Shown here in pieces: positions 1 through 9,318 of a DNA stretch of 64,000 nucleotides (the first letter of the stretch is position 1; each line of letters starts with the position of its first letter). The translations under genes were made by a program, and so were the position numbers. Origin of the DNA: Mesorhizobium huakuii (GTDB taxonomy: Bacteria; Pseudomonadota; Alphaproteobacteria; Rhizobiales; Rhizobiaceae); assembly GCF_030160235.1 (NCBI RefSeq), contig NZ_BSNY01000012.1:372001-436000 (forward strand), read 5' to 3'. The notes beneath the pieces are model-generated. The model saw only the letters and a program-made list of their open reading frames with translations, was not told where the DNA came from and searched no databases.

Positions 1-2
1 AC

Positions 3-836
3 ATCGCGACGCCCTTGGAGGCCAAGCGTTCCTCGCAAGGTGCGATCAAGGCCGGTGTCGAGAGCGTCGCCAAGCTGTTGAAGATCGCCCATGTGCTCTC
101 CCACAAGCCGCGCGCGCTCTCCAACGGCCAGAAGCAGCGCACGGCACTTGCCCGCGCGCTGGTCGGCTCGCCGCCGCTGCTGCTGCTCGACGATCCCTTG
201 CGCAATGTCGACGCCAAGCTGCGCTTCGAGATGCGGCTCGAACTGCCGCGCCTGCTTGCCGATCGCGGCGCCACCGTCGTCTATGTCACCCAGGACTACA
301 AGGAAGCCATGGCGCTCGGCGACCGCATCGCGGTGATGTCGCAAGGCGTCATCCGACAGCTCGGCACGCCCGAGCAGATCTATCGCGAACCGGCCAATAT
401 CGAGATCGCGCGGCTGTTTGGCGACCCCACCATCAACCTGCTCGACGTCAAGCCCGCGCGGGATACCAGGGGGATTTATGTCGGCCTGTCCAACGTCCAG
501 GTCCATCTGGCCGGCGCCTATGAGACGGCGGTCGGCCGCGATTGCGTGATCGGCCTGCGGCCCGAAGCGCTGAGTTTCGTCGAGGAGGGCATCCCGGGTG
601 CCATTCCGGTGACGGTCGAGGCCGAGACGCCGCTCAACGAAAAGATCGTCACGCTGGTGCGCACCGTGCGCGGCCGCGAGATCCTGGTTTCGCGCCCGGC
701 CGGAACGCCGGGCCGCAGCGAGGGCAAGGCCCATATCGCCGTCGACGGCAAGAGCGCCTTGCTGTTTGATCACGCCACCGGCGACCGCATCGGTTCCAAG
801 AACGTCGTCGCCTTGCGCAATGGAGAAGCGGCATGA
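3..836 (+). CDS. ABC transporter ATP-binding protein, degenerate partner (GlpS-like), 5' truncated
   Basis: MalK/UgpC-type nucleotide-binding subunit of a sugar or polyol importer. The frame is open to the left edge (I-A-T-P-L precede the first possible start), so the Walker A end lies outside the window; 277 residues are visible. Several ATPase motifs are off consensus: the signature reads LSNGQKQR rather than LSGGQQQR, Walker B ends LLLDDP where the catalytic Glu is expected, and the H-loop reads VTQDYKEA with Gln in place of His. A C-terminal TOBE-like regulatory region follows. The stop overlaps the start of a second ATPase, an arrangement like GlpS-GlpT of the rhizobial glycerol importer. 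The permeases and binding protein are not in the window, presumably upstream. The substrate is inferred from the following ery genes. Confidence 0.85.
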   Translation: MATPLEAKRSSQGAIKAGVESVAKLLKIAHVLSHKPRALSNGQKQRTALARALVGSPPLLLLDDPLRNVDAKLRFEMRLELPRLLADRGATVVYVTQDYKEAMALGDRIAVMSQGVIRQLGTPEQIYREPANIEIARLFGDPTINLLDVKPARDTRGIYVGLSNVQVHLAGAYETAVGRDCVIGLRPEALSFVEEGIPGAIPVTVEAETPLNEKIVTLVRTVRGREILVSRPAGTPGRSEGKAHIAVDGKSALLFDHATGDRIGSKNVVALRNGEAA

Positions 837-1957
837 GCCTGAGCGCGCTCACCATATCAGGTGTCGACAAGTTTTACGGCCCGATCGATCGCGGCGTTCA
901 CGCGGTCAAGAACCTGACGATGGAAATCGGCAAGGGCGAGATCGTCGCCCTGCTTGGCTCCTCCGGTTGCGGCAAGACATCGACGCTGCGCATGATTGCC
1001 GGTTTCGAGGAGGTGTCGCGCGGCGCCATCTCAGTCGGTGGCCGTCAGGTGCACACCTTGCCGCCGGTCAAACGCAATGTGGCGATGGCCTTCGAAGGCT
1101 ACTCGCTCTATCCGCCGCTGACCGTGCGCGAGAACATGGCTTTCGCGCTGAAGGCGGCAAGGCTGCCGAAGAGCGAGGTCGACGCCAAGGTCGCCAGCAT
1201 CGCCAAATTGCTCGAGATCGAGGACATATTGGAGCGCTATCCAAGCTCGATTTCCGGCGGCCAGCAGCAGCGCGCCAGCCTGGGCCGGGCACTGATCCGC
1301 GAGGCCGACCTGCATCTGCTGGACGAGCCGATGGGGCAGCTCGAACCGCAGTTGCGCGCCGTGCTGCGCGGCCGCATCAAGCATTTCATCAAGGAGCGCG
1401 GCCTGACCGCGATCCTGGTCACCCACGACCAGACCGAGGCCAATGCGCTTGCCGACCGCATCGCCGTGATGGAAGGCGGTGTGCTGCAGCAGTTCGACAC
1501 GCCGGAGCGGATCAAGGAGCGACCGGCGAACCTGTTCACCGGCACCTTTGTCGGCGAGCCGCCGATGAACGTCTTCGAGGCCTATGTCGCGACAGCCGCC
1601 GGCCGCATCAATCTCAAGCTGCCCGACGGCCTGTCGCTCGACTACGACAAGGACGCCTTCAGCGCACCGGTTCGCGATCAATTGCTCAGCCGCGAGCGGG
1701 TGGTGATCGGCATCAGGCCCTACGCGGTCCGGCGTTCGAGGGAGGGTGTTCCCGCCAGGGTTTCGGCCAATCAATGGCTTGGCGACCAGACGCATATCGC
1801 GGCGGATTTTGCCGGCGGTTCGCTGGTCCTGGTCGAACATGACCGCACCCGCCTCGACCTTGGCGCGCCGATCAATGTCAGCATCGATCCGAAGAACCTG
1901 CATGTCTTTGATCAGGCGAGCGGCAAGGCGATTTCGCACGGCATGGAGCTTGCCTGA
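833..1957 (+). CDS. ABC transporter ATP-binding protein (GlpT-like)
   Basis: MalK/UgpC-type ATPase of 374 residues, the likely heteromeric partner of the preceding subunit (ATG overlaps its stop). Walker A GSSGCGKT is at about 42-49, signature SGGQQQR at about 141-147, Walker B LLDEP has Glu165, and the H-loop VTHDQTEA has His198, so this subunit keeps the catalytic residues its neighbour lacks. In turn its Q-loop reads FEGYSLYP (Glu88 for Gln) and its D-loop reads GQLEP instead of SNLD. A C-terminal TOBE-like domain is present. The stop overlaps the start of eryA, so transport and phosphorylation are probably cotranscribed. Substrate (erythritol or another polyol) is inferred from context only. 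Confidence 0.9.
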   Translation: MSLSALTISGVDKFYGPIDRGVHAVKNLTMEIGKGEIVALLGSSGCGKTSTLRMIAGFEEVSRGAISVGGRQVHTLPPVKRNVAMAFEGYSLYPPLTVRENMAFALKAARLPKSEVDAKVASIAKLLEIEDILERYPSSISGGQQQRASLGRALIREADLHLLDEPMGQLEPQLRAVLRGRIKHFIKERGLTAILVTHDQTEANALADRIAVMEGGVLQQFDTPERIKERPANLFTGTFVGEPPMNVFEAYVATAAGRINLKLPDGLSLDYDKDAFSAPVRDQLLSRERVVIGIRPYAVRRSREGVPARVSANQWLGDQTHIAADFAGGSLVLVEHDRTRLDLGAPINVSIDPKNLHVFDQASGKAISHGMELA

Positions 1958-3510
1958 TGCGTGACATACTGATCGGCATCGACGCCGGCACCTCCGTCAT
2001 CAAGTCCATCGCCTTCGACACGTCGGGCCGGCAGATTGCCGCCGCGGCACTCCCGAACCACTATGAAACGCTGCCGGGCGGCGGCGCCGAACAGGATCTG
2101 GCGCGAACATGGAGCGATGCCGCAACGACCTTGCGCCAGCTCGCCGACAAGGTGCCCGATCTTGCCAGCCGGACGGTGGCGATCGCGGTGACCGGGCAAG
2201 GTGACGGCACCTGGCTGATCGACGCCAAGGGCGAGCCGGTCGCCAAGGGCTGGCTCTGGCTCGATGCGCGCGCCGCGGCCGTCGTCGAGGAGATCCGCGC
2301 GCGCCCCGAGGACCGGCTTCGCTTCGAGAAGACCGGCAGCGGGCTCGCCGCCTGCCAGCAGGGCTCGCAATTCGTCTTCATGAAGCGAACCATGCCCGCA
2401 ATGCTCGGCAAGGCGGCAACCGCCTTCCACTGCAAGGACTGGCTCTATTTCAAGCTGACCGGCGAACGCGCCACCGATCCGTCGGAGGGCACCTTCACCT
2501 TCGGCGATTTCCACACCCGCGACTACAGCGACGATGTGCTCGACGTGCTCGGCGTTCCCGATCTCAGGCATCTGCTGCCGCCGATCGTCGATGGCACCAG
2601 GCACAGCACCGGGCTGTCGCAGGCAGCAGCCGACGCAACCGGCATGCTGGCCGGCACGCCTGTCGTGCTCGGCTATGTCGACGTCGTCTGCACCGCGCTC
2701 GGCGCCGGCCTGCTCGACCGCGAGCGCAGGCCCGGCTGTTCGATCATCGGCTCCACCGGCATGCATATGCGGCTGGCCGAAACCCCCGACGATGTCCAGC
2801 TCAACGAAGCGGCGACCGGCTATACGATGGCGATGCCGGCGCCAGGCGTGTTCGCGCAGATGCAGTCGAACCTGGCGGCGACGCTCAACATCGACTGGGT
2901 GCTGGGGCTTGCCTCCGGCATTCTCGCCTCGCAAGGCATTTCGCGCAGCAATGGCGAGATGATCGCGCTGGTCGATGCCTGGATAGCCGCCGCACAGCCG
3001 GCCTCTTTGCTCTATCAGCCCTATGTGTCGGAAGCCGGTGAGCGAGGCCCGTTCGTCGACGCCAACGCCCGGGCGGGGTTCGTCGGCATTTCCTCGCGGC
3101 ATGGTTATCCCGACCTCATCCGCGCCGTCTTCGAGGGCTTGGCCTTCGCGGCGCGCGACTGCTACGCCGCCATGGGGCCGCTGCCGCGCGAAGTCCGTCT
3201 CACCGGCGGCGCCGCCAGAAGCCCGGCGCTGCGCAAGATCCTGGGGGCGGCGCTGGGCGCCGACATCCGCACCAGCGCGCGCGAGGAGGCGGGAGCAGCA
3301 GGCGCGGCGATGATCGCCGCTGTCTGCGTCGGTCTCTACCCGTCCATGGACGAATGCGTCGGCGAATGGGTGACGCCGCTGCTTGGCGAGGCCGAGCCGA
3401 GTGACCGGAACCTCGCCGCGATCTACGACAAGATGGCCCCGTCCTACATGTTGGCGCATCAGGCATTGCGGCCGGTCTGGCGCGCAATGGCGGGATCGCA
3501 GGCAAATTGA
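1957..3510 (+). CDS. eryA: erythritol kinase-like FGGY carbohydrate kinase
   Basis: Cytoplasmic FGGY-family kinase of 517 residues, the usual EryA length. It is expected to phosphorylate erythritol (or a related tetritol) with ATP as the first committed step. The N-terminal phosphate-binding motif GIDAGTSVIK is at about 7-16, followed by VTGQGDGTW. GSTGMHMR lies mid-protein, and the C-terminal ATP-binding motif LTGGAARSPALRKILG comes with EAGAAGAA. These segments match what I recall of Brucella/rhizobial EryA rather than glycerol kinase. The ATG overlaps the stop of the upstream ATPase. An eryB-type dehydrogenase and an eryC-type isomerase downstream support the assignment, but the exact polyol is not proven by sequence. 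Confidence 0.82.
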   Translation: MRDILIGIDAGTSVIKSIAFDTSGRQIAAAALPNHYETLPGGGAEQDLARTWSDAATTLRQLADKVPDLASRTVAIAVTGQGDGTWLIDAKGEPVAKGWLWLDARAAAVVEEIRARPEDRLRFEKTGSGLAACQQGSQFVFMKRTMPAMLGKAATAFHCKDWLYFKLTGERATDPSEGTFTFGDFHTRDYSDDVLDVLGVPDLRHLLPPIVDGTRHSTGLSQAAADATGMLAGTPVVLGYVDVVCTALGAGLLDRERRPGCSIIGSTGMHMRLAETPDDVQLNEAATGYTMAMPAPGVFAQMQSNLAATLNIDWVLGLASGILASQGISRSNGEMIALVDAWIAAAQPASLLYQPYVSEAGERGPFVDANARAGFVGISSRHGYPDLIRAVFEGLAFAARDCYAAMGPLPREVRLTGGAARSPALRKILGAALGADIRTSAREEAGAAGAAMIAAVCVGLYPSMDECVGEWVTPLLGEAEPSDRNLAAIYDKMAPSYMLAHQALRPVWRAMAGSQAN

Positions 3511-3520
3511 GAAGTCGAGT

Positions 3521-4561
3521 ATGCGTAAGAAAATAGCGATCATTGGCGACAACTTCATGCTCCCGGAGGTGTTTCGCGCCAAAATCGAGAAGGTTGCGAC
3601 TGGCGACCTCGACATCAGGACATTGCAGACCACCTGGCCCGACGAGCCGATGGAATTCGGCAATCCGGCGTTGGGGCTCGACAAGGTCAAGGAGTATTTC
3701 GGCCATCCGGACGAAGTCGTCGATTTCATCGGCGATGCCGAAATCCTCGTCACCCAGCTGGCGCCGCTGTCGGAGGCCATGATGCGGCGCTTGCCGACGC
3801 TTAAGCTGGTGGCGGTTTCGCGCGGCGGGCCGATCAACATCGACATGGCCGCCGCCAGGGCGCACGGCATCACCGTGGTCAACGTGCCCGGCCGCAACGC
3901 CACCGCGGTGGCGGAGTTCACCATCGGCGCGATCCTTGCAGAGACGCGGCTGATCCGGGTCGGTCACGAGGCCTTGCGCAAGGGCGAATGGCGCGGCGAC
4001 CTCTACCGCGCCGACCGCACCGGCCGTGAGCTCAGCGAAATGACAGTCGGCGTTATCGGCTATGGCAATATCGGCACGAAAGTGGTGCGCCTGCTGCGCG
4101 CCTTCGGCTGCCACGTCCTGGTTTGCGACCCCTATGTGCAGTTGAGCGCCGACGACCGTAATGCCGGTGTCGAACTCGTCTCGCTGGACAATCTCCTCGT
4201 CCGCTCCGACGTGGTCACGCTGCATCCCCGGGTGACCGAGGAGACGCGCGGCCTGATCGGCCAGGACACCATCGCGCGGATGAAACCGGGCGTGATTCTC
4301 ATCAACACCGCGCGCGGGCCGCTGGTCGACTATGATGCGCTCTACGAGGCGCTGGTTTCAGGCCAGATCGCCAGCGCCATGCTGGAGACCTTCGCGATCG
4401 AGCCGGTGCCGTCGGACTGGCCCTTGCTGCTGCTTCCCAATGTGACACTGACGCCGCACATTGCCGGCGCTTCGGTGCGCACCGTCACCTATGCGGCCGA
4501 ACAGGCCGCCGAAGAGGTGCGCCGCTACCTCGCCGGCCTGCCTCCGGTCAATCCGTGCTGA
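3521..4561 (+). CDS. D-isomer-specific 2-hydroxyacid dehydrogenase family protein
   Basis: NAD(P)-dependent 2-hydroxyacid dehydrogenase of 346 residues, related to phosphoglycerate and glyoxylate/hydroxypyruvate reductases. The Rossmann motif GVIGYGNIGTKV is at about 179-190. The catalytic Arg sits in INTARGPLVD, the Glu in the loop ending IEPVP, and the His in TPHIAGAS. The usual ALDVF before the Glu loop is replaced by AMLETF. The ATG at 3521 was chosen because the alignment-like N-terminus (RKKIAIIGDNF) begins there; the open frame extends further left inside eryA. It lies between eryA and eryB, where the described Brucella operon has no such gene. It may act on a hydroxyacid side product or a different tetrose derivative; its substrate is unknown. 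Confidence 0.85.
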   Translation: MRKKIAIIGDNFMLPEVFRAKIEKVATGDLDIRTLQTTWPDEPMEFGNPALGLDKVKEYFGHPDEVVDFIGDAEILVTQLAPLSEAMMRRLPTLKLVAVSRGGPINIDMAAARAHGITVVNVPGRNATAVAEFTIGAILAETRLIRVGHEALRKGEWRGDLYRADRTGRELSEMTVGVIGYGNIGTKVVRLLRAFGCHVLVCDPYVQLSADDRNAGVELVSLDNLLVRSDVVTLHPRVTEETRGLIGQDTIARMKPGVILINTARGPLVDYDALYEALVSGQIASAMLETFAIEPVPSDWPLLLLPNVTLTPHIAGASVRTVTYAAEQAAEEVRRYLAGLPPVNPC

Positions 4562-4606
4562 GGCAATGGCCATGACGCATCAAACCGGCATCGAGGCCAA
4601 GGCGAC

Positions 4607-6124
4607 ATGAACGGCGGCCCTGAAATCGTCGACCTCTTCGTCATCGGCGGCGGCGTCAATGGCGCCGGCATCGCGCGCGACGCCGCCGGCCGTGGCCTTT
4701 CCGTCATCCTGTGCGAAAAGGACGATCTTGCCGAAGGCACCAGTTCGCGCTCTGGCAAGCTCGTCCATGGCGGCTTGCGCTATCTCGAATATTACGAGTT
4801 CCGCCTGGTGCGGGAGGCGCTGATCGAGCGCGAGGTGCTGCTGGAATCGGCGCCGCACATCATCTGGCCGATGCGCTTCGTGCTGCCGCACAGCCCTGAC
4901 GACCGTCCGGCATGGCTGGTGCGGCTCGGCCTGTTCCTCTACGACCATCTCGGCGGCCGCAAGCGGCTGCCGGCGACCCGCACGCTCGACCTGCGCACCG
5001 CTCCCGAGGGCGCGCCGATCAAGGATGCCTTCAAGCGCGGCTTCGAATATTCCGACTGCTGGGTCGACGATGCCCGCCTCGTCGTCATCAATGCGCTCGA
5101 CGCCGCCGAGCGCGGCGCCAGGGTTTTCACCCGCACCGCCTGCACCGCCGCCCGCCGCGAGAACGGCCTGTGGGTTGTCGAGGTGCAGGACGGCAGGACG
5201 GGTATCCGGACGGTGGTTCGGGCCCGTGCGTTGATCAATGCCGCCGGCCCCTGGGTCAACGACATCGTCAACCGCGTTGCCGGCCAGAACTCCAGGCGCA
5301 ATGTGCGCCTGGTCAAGGGCAGCCACATCGTCGTGCCGAAATTCTGGGAAGGGCGGCAGGCCTATCTCATCCAGAACAGCGACAAGCGCGTGATCTTCAT
5401 CAATCCCTATCAGAACGATCTCGCTCTGATCGGCACCACCGACATCCCTTATGAGGGCCGGCCCGAGGACGTGGCCGCGGATGAGAGCGAGATCGATTAT
5501 CTGATCAGGGTGGTCAACCGCTATTTCAAGCGCGGCCTGGCGCGCGGCGATGTCGTTTATTCCTTCTCCGGCGTCCGGCCGCTTTATGACGACAATGCCG
5601 ACAACCCCAGCGCTGTGACACGCGACTATATTTTCGAGCTCGACGCGCCGGACGCGCAGGCGCCGCTGCTCTCCGTCTTCGGCGGCAAGATCACCACCTT
5701 CCGCAAACTGGCCGAGCATGCGCTGGACAGGATCGCCCCATTCTTTCCCAAAATGGGCAAGCCGTGGACCGCGAAGGCGCATTTGCCCGGCGGCGATATC
5801 GCCAATGCCGATTTCGAACAGTTTCTCGGCGATCTCGGTGGCGAATATCCATGGATGCCGGCATCGCTGCTGAAGCATTACGGCCGGCTCTACGGCACAA
5901 GGACGCGAGCTTTGATTGGCGCGGCGCATTCGCTTGATGAACTCGGCCGCTGCTTCGGCAGGGATTTCTTCGAGCGAGAGGCTAACTATCTCTTCGACCG
6001 GGAATGGGCCGTGACGTCAGCCGATGTTCTGGAGCGGCGCACCAAGCACGGCCTGCATCTGTCCGCCGAGGAGAGGGCGGCCTTCGAGCATTGGTGCGCG
6101 AACCGGCTGGCGAGGGCAGGCTGA
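4607..6124 (+). CDS. eryB: erythritol-phosphate dehydrogenase (GlpD-family FAD oxidoreductase)
   Basis: FAD-dependent dehydrogenase of 505 residues from the GlpD/EryB family. It is expected to oxidise erythritol 4-phosphate to an erythrulose phosphate and pass electrons to the quinone pool at the membrane. The N-terminal dinucleotide fold VIGGGVNGAGIARDAAGRG (about 10-28) is followed by the family motif GTSSRSGKLVHGGLRYLE. Later come FINPYQNDLALIGTTD and GVRPLYDD, and a C-terminal GlpD-type helical domain. Length and context (eryA upstream, eryC-type gene two genes down) favour eryB over a plain glycerol-3-phosphate dehydrogenase, although sequence alone cannot exclude glycerol 3-phosphate. 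The stop overlaps the next gene by one base (ATGA), implying translational coupling. Confidence 0.8.
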   Translation: MNGGPEIVDLFVIGGGVNGAGIARDAAGRGLSVILCEKDDLAEGTSSRSGKLVHGGLRYLEYYEFRLVREALIEREVLLESAPHIIWPMRFVLPHSPDDRPAWLVRLGLFLYDHLGGRKRLPATRTLDLRTAPEGAPIKDAFKRGFEYSDCWVDDARLVVINALDAAERGARVFTRTACTAARRENGLWVVEVQDGRTGIRTVVRARALINAAGPWVNDIVNRVAGQNSRRNVRLVKGSHIVVPKFWEGRQAYLIQNSDKRVIFINPYQNDLALIGTTDIPYEGRPEDVAADESEIDYLIRVVNRYFKRGLARGDVVYSFSGVRPLYDDNADNPSAVTRDYIFELDAPDAQAPLLSVFGGKITTFRKLAEHALDRIAPFFPKMGKPWTAKAHLPGGDIANADFEQFLGDLGGEYPWMPASLLKHYGRLYGTRTRALIGAAHSLDELGRCFGRDFFEREANYLFDREWAVTSADVLERRTKHGLHLSAEERAAFEHWCANRLARAG

Positions 6125-7182
6125 TGGTCCATCCCGTCGATACCGGCGCCAGCGAATTCCGCATGCTGCGCTCCTTGTCCGCCAGCATCGGCGCCGACCC
6201 GCTGCTGGTTCAGGGGGCCGGCGGCAACACCTCCATCAAACAGGCGGGCGTGCTGTGGATAAAGGCGTCGGGCACCTGGCTGAAGAACGCACGCGACGAC
6301 GAGATCATGGTGCCGGTCGCGCTGGCGCCGTTGCTGGATGCCGTGGCGCATCGCAGCCCGGCGGCGGAGACGGCCGGGCAGTTCACTCTGGTGGACCTCA
6401 ACCCCCGCCAGTTGCGGCCCTCCATCGAGACCACGGTGCATGCGCTGCTGCCGCAGAAGATCGTGGTCCACGTCCATTGCGTCGAGACGATCTCGATCGC
6501 CGTGCAGGCCAATGCCGAAGCCCTGCTGGAGGAGCGCCTGCGCGGCCTCGAGTGGGCCTTCGTGCCCTATCGTCGCCCCGGCCTGCCGCTTGCGCAGGCG
6601 ATCTCCGAGCGGCTGAAGCCCGCGACCAACGTGCTCGTGCTTGGCAATCACGGCCTGGTGGTTGCCGCCGACACGGTCGCCGAAGCGGCCTTGCTGCTGC
6701 AGAGGGTGACCGGGCTGCTCGCGCGGCCGCCTCGACCGTCGCCGTTGCCCGATCTCGATGCGCTGTTGAGGCTCGCCGCCGGCAGCGACTACCGGCTGCC
6801 GGCCTCGGTCGCCGCGCATGCCGTCGCGACTGATCTCGCCAGTTGCCGCATCGCCGCCTCCGGCAGCCTCTACCCGGATCATGTGATCTTCCTCGGCGTC
6901 GGCTCGGTGATCGCCGGCCCCGGCGAGAACGCGGCGGCGGTCGTGGCCCGCACTGGTTCCGCGCCGACATCCATCCTCTTTCCCGGCAAGGGCGTACTGA
7001 TGCGCCGGGATGCCAATGCCGGCGCCGAAGCGATGGCGCGTTGTCTCTCCGACGTCGTCGCGCGCGTCGATGGCGCGGCGCGCGTCAACTATCTCAGCCC
7101 GAAGGAGAATGCCGAGTTGCTGAACTGGGACGCCGAGAAATACCGCCAGCAGCTCAACCGCGAGGGGGTGACGCTGCAATGA
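6124..7182 (+). CDS. class II aldolase/adducin family protein
   Basis: Zinc-dependent class II aldolase (FucA/RhaD/AraD fold) of 352 residues. The substrate-phosphate region QGAGGNTSIK is near the N-terminus (about 33-42). The metal ligands appear as His-x-His in KIVVHVHC and a third His in LGNHGLVV. The C-terminal extension (about 220-352) is longer than in FucA and resembles the aldolase half of the larger RhaD-type proteins. The ATG at 6124 overlaps the eryB stop. Classical erythritol catabolism needs no aldolase here, so this enzyme may cleave or epimerise a sugar phosphate made by EryA/EryB from another polyol. Substrate unknown. Confidence 0.85.
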   Translation: MVHPVDTGASEFRMLRSLSASIGADPLLVQGAGGNTSIKQAGVLWIKASGTWLKNARDDEIMVPVALAPLLDAVAHRSPAAETAGQFTLVDLNPRQLRPSIETTVHALLPQKIVVHVHCVETISIAVQANAEALLEERLRGLEWAFVPYRRPGLPLAQAISERLKPATNVLVLGNHGLVVAADTVAEAALLLQRVTGLLARPPRPSPLPDLDALLRLAAGSDYRLPASVAAHAVATDLASCRIAASGSLYPDHVIFLGVGSVIAGPGENAAAVVARTGSAPTSILFPGKGVLMRRDANAGAEAMARCLSDVVARVDGAARVNYLSPKENAELLNWDAEKYRQQLNREGVTLQ

Positions 7183-7228
7183 CGGCGTTCCGCTCCACTG
7201 TCGTGCCGTGGCGCCGGGAGGGATAGCG

Positions 7229-8170
7229 TTGGCCTTCAAGCTCTCGCTCAACACCAATCCGCTGGTGAACCGCTTCGCCGATCCGGACGACCTGATCGAC
7301 ACCATCGCCCATGACATCGGCATAAGGGACGTGCAGCTCACGCATGAGTTCGTCAATCCCGGCTGGCCGGCTGCGACGATCGTCAAATTCGTCCGCTTGT
7401 TTCGCGGCGCGCTCGCCCGCACCGGCGTCCGTGTCACGTCCGGCATGACCGGTCCTTACGGCCGGCTCAATCATTTCGGTCACCCCGATGCCGATGTGCG
7501 GCGCTACTATGTCGACTGGTTCAAGACCTTTGCCGATATCTCGGCCGAGCTCGGTGCCAGCGGCATGGGCACGCAATTCGCCATCTTCACCCATCGCGAC
7601 TTTGACGACCCCGAGCGCCGCGATCGGCTGTTCGACATCGCGCTGGACTGCTGGCGCGAGGTCGCCGAGCACGCCAGGGCGGCTGGCCTGACCTATTTGT
7701 TCTGGGAGCCGATGTCGGTTGGCCGCGAGTTCGGCCACACCATCGAGAATTGCCGGATGCTGCAGAACAGGATCGACGCCGCCGGCATGGCGATCCCTCT
7801 GGAGATGATGGTCGATATCGACCATGGTGACGTCACTTCAAGCGATCCTGTCGACATCGACCCCTACGCCTGGGCGGAAGCCTTTCCCAGGAAATCGCCG
7901 ATCATCCACATCAAGCAGTCGTCGATGAACAAGGGCGGCCATTGGCCGTTCACATCAGCCTACAACAAGGATGGCCGCATCACGCCTGAAAAGCTGCTGG
8001 ACACGGTGCGGCGCGGCGGCGGCACCGACAACGAGATCTGCCTCGAACTGTCGTTCCGCGAGCGCGAGCCGGTAGACCATCAGGTCGTCGCCATGATCCG
8101 CGAGTCCGTCGACTACTGGGCGCCGTTCATCGAGACGGGCAGGTCCGATCTCCTGCCAAAGGCCGGATGA
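7229..8170 (+). CDS. eryC: EryC-type sugar-phosphate isomerase (xylose isomerase-like TIM barrel)
   Basis: Xylose-isomerase-like TIM barrel of 313 residues, close to Brucella EryC (about 309), which interconverts erythrulose phosphates. The TTG at 7229 is preferred because a strong GGGAGGG lies 6 bases before it and translation gives AFKLSLNTNPLVNRF, the N-terminus I recall for EryC; an upstream in-frame GTG at 7208 lacks such a site. Likely metal ligands are the Glu in FWEPMSVG, Asp/His in VDIDHGDV, and the Glu in CLELSFRE. IIHIKQS forms a late strand. Last gene of the plus-strand run that begins with the ATPases; a hairpin follows. Confidence in the family is high, in the exact tetrulose phosphate moderate. 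Confidence 0.8.
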   Translation: MAFKLSLNTNPLVNRFADPDDLIDTIAHDIGIRDVQLTHEFVNPGWPAATIVKFVRLFRGALARTGVRVTSGMTGPYGRLNHFGHPDADVRRYYVDWFKTFADISAELGASGMGTQFAIFTHRDFDDPERRDRLFDIALDCWREVAEHARAAGLTYLFWEPMSVGREFGHTIENCRMLQNRIDAAGMAIPLEMMVDIDHGDVTSSDPVDIDPYAWAEAFPRKSPIIHIKQSSMNKGGHWPFTSAYNKDGRITPEKLLDTVRRGGGTDNEICLELSFREREPVDHQVVAMIRESVDYWAPFIETGRSDLLPKAG

Positions 8171-8173
8171 AAG

Positions 8174-8204
8174 ACGGGCAGGGGCCGATGCGGCTCCTGC
8201 CCGT
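8174..8204. terminator. hairpin between convergent eryC and fba, candidate terminator
   Basis: Inverted repeat with 13-base arms (8174-8186 and 8192-8204, one G-T pair) and a 5-base loop, located between the 3' ends of the convergent eryC and aldolase genes. There is no long T run, so termination is inferred from position and stem strength. Confidence 0.5.
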
Positions 8205-8234
8205 TGAAGTCTACAGATTTGAAGTCGACCGAAC

Positions 8235-9299
8235 TCAGCCGAACTTCGGGTCGAGACTGCCCGACTTGTAGCGCTTGGCCATTTCCGAAACCGGCAGCGG
8301 CTTGATCTTCGGTGCGTTGCCGGCGGTGCCGAACTGCTCGAACCGCTCCTTGCAGAGCTTGCGCATCGCCGCCATTGCCGGCGTCAGATATTTGCGCGGG
8401 TCGAACTCGCTGGGGTTTTCCGTCAGCACCTTGCGGATCGCGCCGGTCAGCGCCATGCGGTTGTCGGTGTCGATGTTGATCTTGCGCACGCCATGCTTGA
8501 TGCCGCGCTGGATCTCTTCCACCGGCACGCCCCAGGTCGGCTTCATCTGGCCGCCATATTTGTTGATGATCTCCTGTAGGTCCTCCGGCACCGAGGACGA
8601 GCCATGCATGACCAGATGCATGTTGGGCAGGCGGCGATGGATCTCCTCGATGACGTTCATCGCCAGCACCGCGCCGTCCGGCTTGCGCGAGAATTTATAG
8701 GCACCGTGGCTGGTGCCCATGGCCACCGCCAGCGCATCGACATGGGTGTCGCGCACGAACTGTTCGGCCTGCACCGGGTCGGTCAGAAGCTGGTCGTGGC
8801 TGATCGCGCCCTCGACGCCATGGCCGTCTTCCTGCTCGCCGCCGCCGCTCTCCAGCGAACCGAGCACGCCGATCTCGCCTTCCACGGACACGCCACCCCA
8901 ATGCGCCATGTCGACGACGCGCTTGGTGATGCCCGAATTGTAGGCGTAGTCGGCCGGCGACTTGCCGTCTTCCTTCAGCGAACCGTCCATCATCACCGAG
9001 GTGAAGCCGTACTGGATCGCGGTGACGCAGGTGGCTTCGTTGTTGCCATGGTCGAGATGCATGCAGACCGGGATGTCGGGATGGATCTCGACCAGCGCGT
9101 CGATCAGCTTGGCCAGCACCACGTCATTGGCATAGGCACGCGCACCGCGGCTTGCCTGCAGGATGACAGGCGATTTGGTCTCTTCCGCCGCCTCCATGAT
9201 GGCGAGGCCCTGTTCCATGTTGTTCATGTTGAAGGCCGGCACGCCATAGCCGTATTCGGCGGCGTGATCGAGCAATTGTCTCAGTGTGATGCGAGCCAA
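8235..9299 (-). CDS. fba: class II fructose-bisphosphate aldolase
   Basis: Zinc-dependent class II aldolase of 354 residues, the usual length of the CbbA-type family, splitting fructose (or sedoheptulose) 1,6-bisphosphate into DHAP and an aldose phosphate. The N-terminus [26 protein letters not shown] is typical. [10 protein letters not shown] carries a zinc His, SVMMDGSL follows, and [10 protein letters not shown] and [10 protein letters not shown] belong to the substrate and cation sites. A TTG start at 9299 is chosen: CGGGAGA lies 7-8 bases upstream, and the open frame before it encodes non-conserved sequence. It faces the eryC gene and diverges from the DeoR regulator. In context it could condense erythrose 4-phosphate from tetritol breakdown with DHAP. 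Confidence 0.9.
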   Translation of the reverse strand: MARITLRQLLDHAAEYGYGVPAFNMNNMEQGLAIMEAAEETKSPVILQASRGARAYANDVVLAKLIDALVEIHPDIPVCMHLDHGNNEATCVTAIQYGFTSVMMDGSLKEDGKSPADYAYNSGITKRVVDMAHWGGVSVEGEIGVLGSLESGGGEQEDGHGVEGAISHDQLLTDPVQAEQFVRDTHVDALAVAMGTSHGAYKFSRKPDGAVLAMNVIEEIHRRLPNMHLVMHGSSSVPEDLQEIINKYGGQMKPTWGVPVEEIQRGIKHGVRKINIDTDNRMALTGAIRKVLTENPSEFDPRKYLTPAMAAMRKLCKERFEQFGTAGNAPKIKPLPVSEMAKRYKSGSLDPKFG

Positions 9300-9318
9300 C
9301 GAATAGTCTCCCGTATCT

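Noticed and set aside
3521-4561. Calling the 2-hydroxyacid dehydrogenase serA (phosphoglycerate dehydrogenase).
   Set aside because: No ACT or ASB domain, a length of only 346 residues and a polyol context; the family is clear but serine synthesis is not supported.
4580-5929. Long antisense open frames such as this one, and similar ones opposite eryA, the RND gene and the permeases.
   Set aside because: They lie wholly opposite well-supported genes and read as low-complexity Arg/Ala/His/Gln-rich shadows typical of high-GC codon structure, with no ribosome sites.
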